A DNA stretch of 18,954 nucleotides from JBDNIO01 sp041688215 (GTDB lineage: Bacteria; Pseudomonadota; Gammaproteobacteria; Nevskiales; Salinisphaeraceae), in NCBI GenBank assembly GCA_041688215.1, contig JBDNIO010000142.1:1-18954 (forward strand), in the 5' to 3' direction. Shown here one piece after another: positions 6,719-13,388 of the stretch (its first letter is position 1; each line of letters starts with the position of its first letter). A model generated the notes under the pieces. The model saw only the letters and a program-made list of their open reading frames with translations. It had not been told where the DNA came from and did not search any database. A program made the position numbers and the translations under genes.

Positions 6719-8482
6719 ATGCAAACCGATCACAAATGGACGTTTTTGCTTGAAGGCGCCAGCCTGCCCGACCAGGCCCTGATCGGCGGCAAGGCCTGGT
6801 CACTGGCCCGTATGCGCGTACTCGGTTTGCCGGTGCCGCCGGCGTTTGTCATAACCACCCGCGCCTGTCTTGCGTATTTGCAAAAGCAAACCCTCCCCGA
6901 CGGCCTGCAGGCAGAAATCGATGCCGGAATCGCCTGGCTCGAACAGCAAACCGGCCGCCGGTTTGGCGCTGACGCGTCGCCACTGTTGCTATCGGTGCGC
7001 TCCGGCGCGGCTATCTCCATGCCCGGCATGATGGATACCGTGCTCAACCTCGGCATTGATGAGACCACCGAAAAGGCGCTGGCGCGTGAATCCGGCGACG
7101 CGGCGTTCGCGCGGGACACGCATCGCCGTTTTTACCAGCTCTACAGTCAGATCGTTCTCAAGGCCACGCCGCCTGAGTTGTCGCAAGACGCCTCGCCGGC
7201 CCAGTGGCGGGAACGGGTCGACGCGGTCGCCGCCCAGTCCATGCCAACGAATATCAAAGAGCAACTACTGGCGGCTATATGCGCCGTATTCGACTCCTGG
7301 AATACCCGCCGCGCCCGACGCTATCGTAAACACAACCATATTGCGGATGACCTGGGCACGGCAGTAACCATCCAGGCCATGGTTTACGGCAACATGGACG
7401 CGCGCAGCGGCACCGGGGTGTTATTCTCGCGTAATCCGCTAACCGGCGAGCCTGTTGCCTATGGCGAGTATTTGCCGCGTGCGCAAGGCGAAGACGTTGT
7501 ATCCGGGAAACGCACGCCGCAGCCCCTGGCCGCCATGCAAACCAGCGAGCCTGAAGCACACGCGCAACTGCTGGATACCGCCGCTTTATTGGAACGCGAA
7601 AATGGCGACGTGCAAGACATCGAATTCACGCTGCAACAAGGCCAGCTCTATCTGCTGCAATCGCGTAGCGCCAAGCGCGCGCCGGCCGCCGCCGTGCGCA
7701 TTGCCGTAGACATGCAGCAAGCGGGCCAGCTCAGCGAACGCGAGGCGTTGCTGCGCGTAACCGCCAGCCAGGCACGCAGCCTCTTGCGTCCGCGCCTGGC
7801 CGCAGGCGCTGCAGAGCCTGCGAAGCAACTTGCGCGCGGCCAAGGCGCCTGCCCGGGGGTTGCCAGCGGGGTCGTCGTAACCGATCCCGACGAGGCCGAG
7901 CAACAAGCCAAAAACGGCCAGCCGGTCATATTGGCGCGCGCCACAACCAGCCCGGAAGACGTACACGGCATGCTTGCCGCGGCCGCAGTCATTACCGAAC
8001 AAGGCGGCACGACATCCCACGCAGCGGTCGTCAGTCGCGCGCTCGGCCGACCCTGCGTAGTCGGCTGTGGTGCGGATAGCGTAACCCGACTTGCCGGACA
8101 AAGTGTCACTGTCGATGGCGACTCGGGCGCTATTTACGCCGGCGCTCTGAAAATGGTAATTCCTGATGAGCGAGAAGAGCCCCGCCTGCAAACCCTGCTG
8201 GACTTGGCTGAAAAATATTCACCACTTAAAGTGTTTCGCCCCGATGCCGCGCCCCAGGCCGAAGTTTTAGACATGGATAAATCGAGGGTGCGGAGCACGG
8301 AGCAGCCTGAAAATCTTGCTACGCTGCTCGCAGGCCAGACTGCCGCAAAAGGCGGCGCTATCGCCAGTGATGAAGGCGTCGCCGCGGCTTTGGATGCAGG
8401 TTTATCCTTCATCATTTGCGAACCGGTCTTACCACCCCAGCTGGCCGCCATTCATGCACAGGACAAAAGCCGTGAGCACTAA
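6719..8482 (+). CDS. Pyruvate phosphate dikinase-like protein lacking the PEP/pyruvate barrel
   Basis: The 587-aa protein matches the first two-thirds of pyruvate phosphate dikinase. The ATP-binding part has IGGKAWSLARM (Lys25), LLSVRSGAAISMPGMMDTVL (Arg94), GTGVLFSRNPLTGE, AQGEDVVSGKRTP and VQDIEFT/LYLLQSRSAKR. The swivel domain has ATTSPEDVHGM and EQGGTTSHAAVVSRALGRPC, with phosphorylatable His434. Full dikinases are ~870-900 aa and continue into a TIM barrel that binds PEP/pyruvate. Here only a ~105-aa unlike tail follows (480-587). It can therefore probably phosphorylate its own His from ATP but needs another protein as acceptor, as in phenylphosphate synthase or rifampin phosphotransferase. 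AGGA lies 6 nt before the ATG. The next gene overlaps its end by 11 nt. Confidence 0.88.
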   Translation: MQTDHKWTFLLEGASLPDQALIGGKAWSLARMRVLGLPVPPAFVITTRACLAYLQKQTLPDGLQAEIDAGIAWLEQQTGRRFGADASPLLLSVRSGAAISMPGMMDTVLNLGIDETTEKALARESGDAAFARDTHRRFYQLYSQIVLKATPPELSQDASPAQWRERVDAVAAQSMPTNIKEQLLAAICAVFDSWNTRRARRYRKHNHIADDLGTAVTIQAMVYGNMDARSGTGVLFSRNPLTGEPVAYGEYLPRAQGEDVVSGKRTPQPLAAMQTSEPEAHAQLLDTAALLERENGDVQDIEFTLQQGQLYLLQSRSAKRAPAAAVRIAVDMQQAGQLSEREALLRVTASQARSLLRPRLAAGAAEPAKQLARGQGACPGVASGVVVTDPDEAEQQAKNGQPVILARATTSPEDVHGMLAAAAVITEQGGTTSHAAVVSRALGRPCVVGCGADSVTRLAGQSVTVDGDSGAIYAGALKMVIPDEREEPRLQTLLDLAEKYSPLKVFRPDAAPQAEVLDMDKSRVRSTEQPENLATLLAGQTAAKGGAIASDEGVAAALDAGLSFIICEPVLPPQLAAIHAQDKSREH

Positions 8483-8945
8483 ACAGGACAAGGAAATCGA
8501 AACGCTGATGAAGCTTTTCGAGGCCTCGGACTGGCGGGAATTATCGCTGCGCACCGAGGATTTACAACTGTTTCTTTCCAAGGATGCCGAGGCCGGTGGC
8601 CTGCAATCGGCGGCTGCGCAAAAGCCAGCCGAAAATGCAGTCCAGCCCGCCGCGGATTCCCAGGATCAAGACCGGACCACCGCGTCAGCACGCGAGGGAT
8701 TGACCGCCATCCGCGCCGCCAATGTCGGCACATTTTTCCGCACGCCCAAACCGGGCGAGGCCCCCTACGTCGAGGTCGGCGATCCGGTCACACCCGACAC
8801 CGAGGTGTGCTTAATCGAGGTCATGAAGTTGTTCACACCCCAGCAGGCCGGGGTTACCGGCATCATCCGCGAAGTCTGCATTGAAGATGCGCAGATGGTG
8901 GAATACGACCAGCCCCTGTTTTACGTCGAACCCGCGAACGAATAG
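8472..8945 (+). CDS. AccB-like biotin carboxyl carrier protein
   Basis: Carries a biotin arm that shuttles CO2 between active sites. The 157-aa length equals a typical AccB. The N-terminal part (EIETLMKLFEASDWRELSLR) matches the AccB leading helix, and residues ~40-80 form an Ala/Gln-rich linker. The biotinyl domain runs VGTFFRTPKPGEAPYVEVGD, then CLIEVMKLFTPQQAG with target Lys119, then MVEYDQPLFYVE. The usual EAMKM is EVMKL here, a variant I associate with other carrier proteins. The GTG at 8472 was chosen because AccB-like sequence begins right there and AGGA sits 9 nt upstream; an ATG at 8454 is possible. It overlaps the dikinase-like gene by 11 nt, implying coupled translation. No biotin carboxylase lies in the window, so a chromosomal AccC or an unusual donor must charge it. 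Confidence 0.88.
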   Translation: MSTKQDKEIETLMKLFEASDWRELSLRTEDLQLFLSKDAEAGGLQSAAAQKPAENAVQPAADSQDQDRTTASAREGLTAIRAANVGTFFRTPKPGEAPYVEVGDPVTPDTEVCLIEVMKLFTPQQAGVTGIIREVCIEDAQMVEYDQPLFYVEPANE

Positions 8946-8955
8946 CAAATAAATA

Positions 8956-10410
8956 ATGGCCCATATAGAACTACTGGACGAAACCCTGCGCGACGGCCAG
9001 CAAAGCCTGTGGGGCATGCGCATGCAAGCGGGCATGGCGCTGCCGGTAACGCCGATTCTGGATAAAACCGGCTTTCGCGTAATCGATCTGACCGGCTCCT
9101 CCATGTTCGAAGTGCTGGTCAAGCATTGTCAGGAGGACCCCTGGGCGGGCCTGGATTTACTGGTGGCCTCCATGCCGAATACGCCGATTCGCGCCGGCAT
9201 GCGCTCGAATGCGTCCGTGACTTTTGGGGTAACGCCGGATGCGTTAATGGACGTGTGGATGCGCCAGCTCAACGTGCATGGCTGCCGCAGCTTCTGGATT
9301 TACGACGTGCTCTTCAACATCGACAAGATGCACCGGCTCGCCAAAGTAGCCAAGGGCTTCGGCTCGGAAGTAGCCGGTGCGATCATGTTCACCCTGAGCC
9401 CGGTGCACACCGACGAATATTATGCGGACAAGGCAGACAACCTCACGGCCAGCCCCGACATCGACACCCTGCTGCTTTATGACACCGCCGGCGTGCTGGA
9501 CAAGGCGCGCATGCAAACCCTGATTCCGGCGATCCAGGTAAAAGCGCGCGGCAAGAAAATAGAATTCCACTCCAACAATATTCTCGGCCTGTCCGGCAAA
9601 GCCTATTGCGACGCGATTGAACTGGGTATCGATATTCTGCATACCGCGAGCCGGCCGATGGCCAACGGCCCGTCGGTGCCGTCCACCGAGACCATGGTCA
9701 GAAACATCGAGGCGCTGGGGCATACCCATGCCATCGACACCACGCAACTTGCACCCGTAGCCGAACATTTCCAGGACGTCGGCGAGGCCGCGGGCTTCCT
9801 GGTCAATCAGCAGCACGAATACGAAGCGCTTTCGGCGCAGCATCAGATCCCGGGCGGCATGATCGGCACGCTCAAGGCGCAACTCGCGCAGCACGGCATC
9901 AGCGATCGTCTGGATGAAGTGCTGCAGGAAACCGCCGTGGTGCGGCGCGAACTGGGCTACCCCGGTATGGCCACGCCGTTTTCGCAGCTGGTCGGCACCC
10001 TGGCGGTACTGAATGTGATATCCGGCAGCCGCTACAAGACGATACCCGACGAGGTGATTCAGTACGCGGCCGGCTATTACGGCGATCCGGTGGCGCCGAT
10101 TAACGAGGATGTGAAAGACAGAATACTTTCGGCACCGCGCACCAGGCACGTTCTTGCCCACCCGCCGGAAGAACCCACGCTGGACGAATTGCACAGGCAA
10201 TACGGTACCTTTGATGATGACGAGCTCATTCTGCGTGCGCTGCTACCGCACGCAGACATTGACCGCATGCGCGCCGCTGGGCCGGTGAAGACCGATTTCG
10301 ACAGGCTCACCTCGCCTGAACTCAAACGTGTGCGCTGGCTAATGCAGGTGGCGAAATCGCCGCTGGTGCAAATCCAGTCGGCCAATCTGGATCTGACGCT
10401 CCGGCGCTAA
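8956..10410 (+). CDS. Pyruvate carboxylase/transcarboxylase 5S-like TIM barrel, altered active site
   Basis: The 484-aa protein aligns along its length with the carboxyltransferase subunit of pyruvate carboxylase, oxaloacetate decarboxylase alpha and transcarboxylase 5S. It has the opening ELLDETLRDGQQSLWGMRM, EDPW at 60-63, and the IPGGM loop at 298-302. Family members hold a metal with an Asp, a carbamylated Lys and an HxH pair. By eye Asp13 is kept, the Lys of KDMAG becomes Tyr175 (YDTAGVL), and HTH becomes His205-Ser-Asn207. The Thr in the SSMxGxTSQP loop also appears lost (RPMANGPSVPS). It may still bind an enolate-type substrate but probably uses altered chemistry. It starts 10 nt after the carrier gene without a clear ribosome site. 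The gene ends 7 nt from a convergent SDR gene, with no hairpin terminator seen. Confidence 0.88.
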   Translation: MAHIELLDETLRDGQQSLWGMRMQAGMALPVTPILDKTGFRVIDLTGSSMFEVLVKHCQEDPWAGLDLLVASMPNTPIRAGMRSNASVTFGVTPDALMDVWMRQLNVHGCRSFWIYDVLFNIDKMHRLAKVAKGFGSEVAGAIMFTLSPVHTDEYYADKADNLTASPDIDTLLLYDTAGVLDKARMQTLIPAIQVKARGKKIEFHSNNILGLSGKAYCDAIELGIDILHTASRPMANGPSVPSTETMVRNIEALGHTHAIDTTQLAPVAEHFQDVGEAAGFLVNQQHEYEALSAQHQIPGGMIGTLKAQLAQHGISDRLDEVLQETAVVRRELGYPGMATPFSQLVGTLAVLNVISGSRYKTIPDEVIQYAAGYYGDPVAPINEDVKDRILSAPRTRHVLAHPPEEPTLDELHRQYGTFDDDELILRALLPHADIDRMRAAGPVKTDFDRLTSPELKRVRWLMQVAKSPLVQIQSANLDLTLRR

Positions 10411-10417
10411 TGTAATC

Positions 10418-11200
10418 TTATGCGCGGGCGGTGGTGCCGCCGTCTATAGTCAGGATCGTTCCATTGCAATAACTGGCTTCGTCCGATGCCAGGTACAGTG
10501 CGCCGTAAGCGATTTCCTCGGCGCGTCCGGCCCGTTGCATCGGGCACAGGCGCTCGGCCATGGCCGGATCGTCGAAGGCGGATACATGGGTGGCGATCAT
10601 GGGCGTGTCGATATAGCCCGGGGCGAGGCAATTACTGCGGATTCCGTCCATTGCATACGCCGCGCACATGGAACGGGTGAGGTTGATAATCGCGCCCTTG
10701 GCAGCGGTGTAGGCGTGCGCATCATGCATGCCGCGCAGGCCCAGAATAGAGGCGATATTGATGATCGAACCCCCGCCCCGTTTCTGCATTTGCGGCACCA
10801 CCAAACGGGAAACATAAAACAGCGAATCCAGGTTAATGCCCATCACCTCGCGCCATTTATCCACCGGCGCGTTTGCGATATCCGCCATGGAACCGGGGCT
10901 TTTCAGTTCCCAGGAATAGCCGACGCCGACCCCGTTTAACAGTACGTCGATGCGGCCGTATTTTTCGATGACAGTATTGACCAGGTGCTCAGCGTCATCG
11001 GGTTTGGACAAATCCGCTGGGATAACCGTACCCTGGCCCCCGGCGTCCTCGACCAGTTTCAGGGTATCGTCGAGGCTGGCCTGGGTACGCGCACTGCCCA
11101 CCACCGTGGCACCCTCGCTGGCGAATAACGCCATGCAGGCTCGACCGATTCCGGTGCTGCCGCCGGTAATCACGGCAATTTTATTCGCCAAACGTGCCAT
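10418..11200 (-). CDS. SDR-family NAD(P)-dependent oxidoreductase
   Basis: Classical short-chain dehydrogenase of 260 aa, FabG-like in pattern. The cofactor loop is TGGSTGIG (12-19), followed by ADLS at 62-65 and NGVG replacing the usual NNAG near 89. The catalytic set is Asn123, Ser151 (IASILG) and Tyr164/Lys168 (YTAAK), and LAPGYIDTPM and TIDGG close the fold. Reaction: reversible alcohol/carbonyl oxidation on an unknown substrate. AAGGAG lies 7 nt before the ATG, the strongest ribosome site in this region. It is the last gene of the minus-strand run, 65 nt after the TerB-like gene, so it may be separately transcribed. It converges on the dikinase-like cluster; a metabolic link is possible but unproven. 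Confidence 0.92.
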   Translation of the reverse strand: MARLANKIAVITGGSTGIGRACMALFASEGATVVGSARTQASLDDTLKLVEDAGGQGTVIPADLSKPDDAEHLVNTVIEKYGRIDVLLNGVGVGYSWELKSPGSMADIANAPVDKWREVMGINLDSLFYVSRLVVPQMQKRGGGSIINIASILGLRGMHDAHAYTAAKGAIINLTRSMCAAYAMDGIRSNCLAPGYIDTPMIATHVSAFDDPAMAERLCPMQRAGRAEEIAYGALYLASDEASYCNGTILTIDGGTTARA

Positions 11201-11265
11201 CGCTTGCTCCTTAACTGGGTATCTGGAGTATCTTCGCGTGCCCTGAGCACCATAGTCAAGCGCCG

Positions 11266-11730
11266 CTATTTCTGTGCAGTAACCACAAGCTTGGATTTGA
11301 TGAACTCACGATGCGGCAGGTGCAGGAGTTCCGCGAACTCCCGCAGCAAGCCCTCTTCCTGGGCATCGAGATTCTGATCCGCGTAGGCAACATGCCAGAG
11401 CATTTCCAGGACCTGGCGCTTTTGCGCGTAATCCAGCTGTTGATTCAAGGCTTGCAGGAACCGGTGCAGGGACACCGACTCTTCGGCCTGGGGTTCGGCG
11501 GCGGTAATCAGGGTAGCGGCCTCATCATCATCAAGATCGAAATAGTCTTGCAGTTGGCGTGCGATCTCTGCGCGCTCCTGCGGATCATGGGCGTGATCGG
11601 CGTGCTCCATCTCCAGTAACAAGACCGCAGCAGCGACTTGTATATCCTTTGGGGGCACGTCGTGTTCAGGGTTCGCGTTTGCGGCTGTATCCTCGGAAAA
11701 GCCGGACTTGAGTCGTTCCAGTAAATTCAC
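11266..11730 (-). CDS. TerB-family (tellurite resistance-like) protein
   Basis: A 154-aa all-helical acidic protein of the TerB family, thought to bind metal and to act near the membrane; its exact role is unknown. The recognisable part is VAAAVLLLEMEHADHAHDPQ followed by helices with AYADQNLDAQEEGLLREFAE, typical of the repeated acidic helix pairs. The GTG start at 11730 overlaps the hspQ stop by 4 nt (GTGA), a classic coupling arrangement, so I preferred it to an upstream ATG at 11934 inside hspQ. The frame opens upstream only through hspQ. Confidence 0.85.
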   Translation of the reverse strand: MNLLERLKSGFSEDTAANANPEHDVPPKDIQVAAAVLLLEMEHADHAHDPQERAEIARQLQDYFDLDDDEAATLITAAEPQAEESVSLHRFLQALNQQLDYAQKRQVLEMLWHVAYADQNLDAQEEGLLREFAELLHLPHREFIKSKLVVTAQK

Positions 11731-12047
11731 ATGCGTGACTCCCGCGGCCGATAGCGGCCGTCTTGCAGACCCTGAAAATATTCGTTTATGGCGGGGTGGT
11801 TTACCGGTTGCAGGCTGTCGTCGAGCGTCAGGTTGCGCTCGGCAACATAGGTGTTTTGCCGGCTGCCATCCACCAGCACATGATACCAGGGGGCATTTTT
11901 GGGCGGCTCGGACCGCGCCATCTGTGCATACCATTCCTCATCCAGACCAAATTCGGCGTCGACGTCGGCAATGACGCCGCGATAATCAAACAGGCGGTGA
12001 CGGATAATCATGCCCACGGTAAATTGTGCCGTCTGGGATTCGCTCAT
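11727..12047 (-). CDS. hspQ: Heat shock protein HspQ
   Basis: Small (106-aa) protein of the HspQ/YccV family. In E. coli it binds hemimethylated DNA and acts as a specificity factor for Lon protease, and it is heat-induced. The matching parts are FTVGMIIRHRLFDYRGVIAD, then APWYHVLVDGSRQNTYVAER, the family's signature block. ATG 12047 gives the usual length (E. coli ~105 aa). There is no clear ribosome site, but the preceding gene ends only 10 nt away, so coupled translation is likely. The last Met codon sits at the overlap with the TerB-like gene. Confidence 0.93.
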   Translation of the reverse strand: MSESQTAQFTVGMIIRHRLFDYRGVIADVDAEFGLDEEWYAQMARSEPPKNAPWYHVLVDGSRQNTYVAERNLTLDDSLQPVNHPAINEYFQGLQDGRYRPRESRM

Positions 12048-12057
12048 ACAGTAACGC

Positions 12058-12711
12058 TTATTCAGTGGTGAAATAGATGTCGCCAAACCAAGCCTCGCCG
12101 GTACCGTCGTGATTGTCACAATCGGTCATTAGCGTGATGCCGTCAATCTTGTCGACATTCTTGTCGTAATAGCGTTTGAAGTCGGCTTTTACGTTGCGTG
12201 ATTCCTGGTGCCACTGACCCGCCCCGCCGGTACCGGACTGCACCGCCACCATCATGGCTTCATCACGATAGGGGTTGGGAAAGGCCGCGCCCGCGGGCAC
12301 TTTGCTGGCCCAGACATAATTGATTGCGCGTGTGCGCCACTTGAGTATGCCGCCATCGACCACGGCGTAAACCCGGGCAACGTAATCGTCCCCCGACTTG
12401 GTTTTTTCATTGATATTAGAATACACGGAATCAACCCGCCACGACCAGTGCATAATCGGCGTGGCGTTCAGGTAAATCTGTTTTTTCAGCCCAAAAACAG
12501 ACGCACTCGCGTTGCAGCGCCCACGCAAGACCTTGCGGCCGTTGAGCTCTAAGATGCGGTATTCGCTTTCAGGAATATCGTTGAATCCAGCCGTCTCCCA
12601 GCCCTGGGTTAGGCCCTGGGAGAAATTGCCGATCGTGTTTGCGGCTTGCGCACTCAGAGTTGGGATACTGGCGACGAGCGCGCCAAGCAGTATAATTTTT
12701 ATATTAGACAT
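12058..12711 (-). CDS. DUF3047-family secreted protein
   Basis: A 217-aa protein with an N-terminal signal peptide (hydrophobic ILLGALVASIPTLS, likely cleavage after AQA near 23), so it is exported to the periplasm or beyond. The mature part matches the DUF3047 pattern: MHWSWRVDS, a DDYVARVYAVVDGG block and a GEAWFGDIYF end. The fold is probably a beta-sandwich, and no enzyme activity is known to me. It lies 20 nt after the hydrolase gene and 10 nt before hspQ in one direction, consistent with co-transcription. Confidence 0.85.
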   Translation of the reverse strand: MSNIKIILLGALVASIPTLSAQAANTIGNFSQGLTQGWETAGFNDIPESEYRILELNGRKVLRGRCNASASVFGLKKQIYLNATPIMHWSWRVDSVYSNINEKTKSGDDYVARVYAVVDGGILKWRTRAINYVWASKVPAGAAFPNPYRDEAMMVAVQSGTGGAGQWHQESRNVKADFKRYYDKNVDKIDGITLMTDCDNHDGTGEAWFGDIYFTTE

Positions 12712-12731
12712 GGGCTTATCTACGCGCAGGC

Positions 12732-13388
12732 TTAATTACCAGACGCATTCAGCCAATCCGGCAGATGCCGACCGACCGTATCGCCTAATTCCGTGAGCCG
12801 GCCGTGAAAATAATGCCCGGCGCCGGACAGGATTTCCGTAACCGGCGGCTTGGATAAATTTCCCAGGTCGGTTAATGCTTGTTCGCATTCGATTACGTCA
12901 TCCGCGTCGCCGTGCACCGCCAGCCATGGGCAGTCCGGTCGCGGCAACTCCTTTTCAAAATAGCGCGTGGGCAAGGCCACTGTGATTAGCCCCAGAGCCT
13001 GTTTTTGCATTGCCGCACGCAGCGCTACCCCGGCGCCGAAAGAAAACCCGGCCCATAACAAATCCTGACTCCCGGATTGCTGCAATGCCCAGTTTGCGAT
13101 GGCCAGGGCGTCTTCGGTTTCGCCTTCGCCGTTGTCGTAACTGCCATGGCTGGCGCCCACGCCACGGAAGTTGAAACGCACAGCAATCAAGCCCGCGTCG
13201 CGACAAGCGCGGGCAAGGGTGTAGACAACCTTGTTGTCTTTGGTGCCACCGAATTGCGGGTGCGGATGGCAGATGACTGCGACTGCGCGTGCAGGGGTTT
13301 CCGGTGCAGCCACCTCAGCCTCCAGGCTGCCCGCGGGGCCCTCCACCTTGCCCTTGCTGGTTTTGCCTGCGCCGGGCCAATCAAGCAT
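12732..13388 (-). CDS. Alpha/beta hydrolase (COG2945-like)
   Basis: A 218-aa cytoplasmic serine hydrolase. CHPHPQFGGTKDNKVVYTLA and RFNFRGVGASHGSYDNGEGE are typical of the COG2945 group. The nucleophile elbow GFSFGAG carries Ser116, the acid is probably Asp163/164 (GDADDVIE), and His192 lies in GAGHYFHG. Substrate unknown; esters or thioesters are likely. The frame continues upstream to 13484 through the antiporter's lysine-rich tail. The ATG at 13388, overlapping the antiporter stop by 8 nt, gives the normal length and implies coupled translation. Confidence 0.92.
   Translation of the reverse strand: MLDWPGAGKTSKGKVEGPAGSLEAEVAAPETPARAVAVICHPHPQFGGTKDNKVVYTLARACRDAGLIAVRFNFRGVGASHGSYDNGEGETEDALAIANWALQQSGSQDLLWAGFSFGAGVALRAAMQKQALGLITVALPTRYFEKELPRPDCPWLAVHGDADDVIECEQALTDLGNLSKPPVTEILSGAGHYFHGRLTELGDTVGRHLPDWLNASGN

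Noticed and set aside
2029..8482. Calling the cluster phenylphosphate synthase (phenol activation)
   Set aside because: The swivel domain and dikinase logic are similar, but subunit sizes and partition differ, and no phenylphosphate carboxylase (UbiD-like) genes are present.
9244..10200. Long minus-strand open frame inside the 5S-like gene
   Set aside because: No motifs and wholly antisense to a well-supported gene; common in GC-rich coding DNA.
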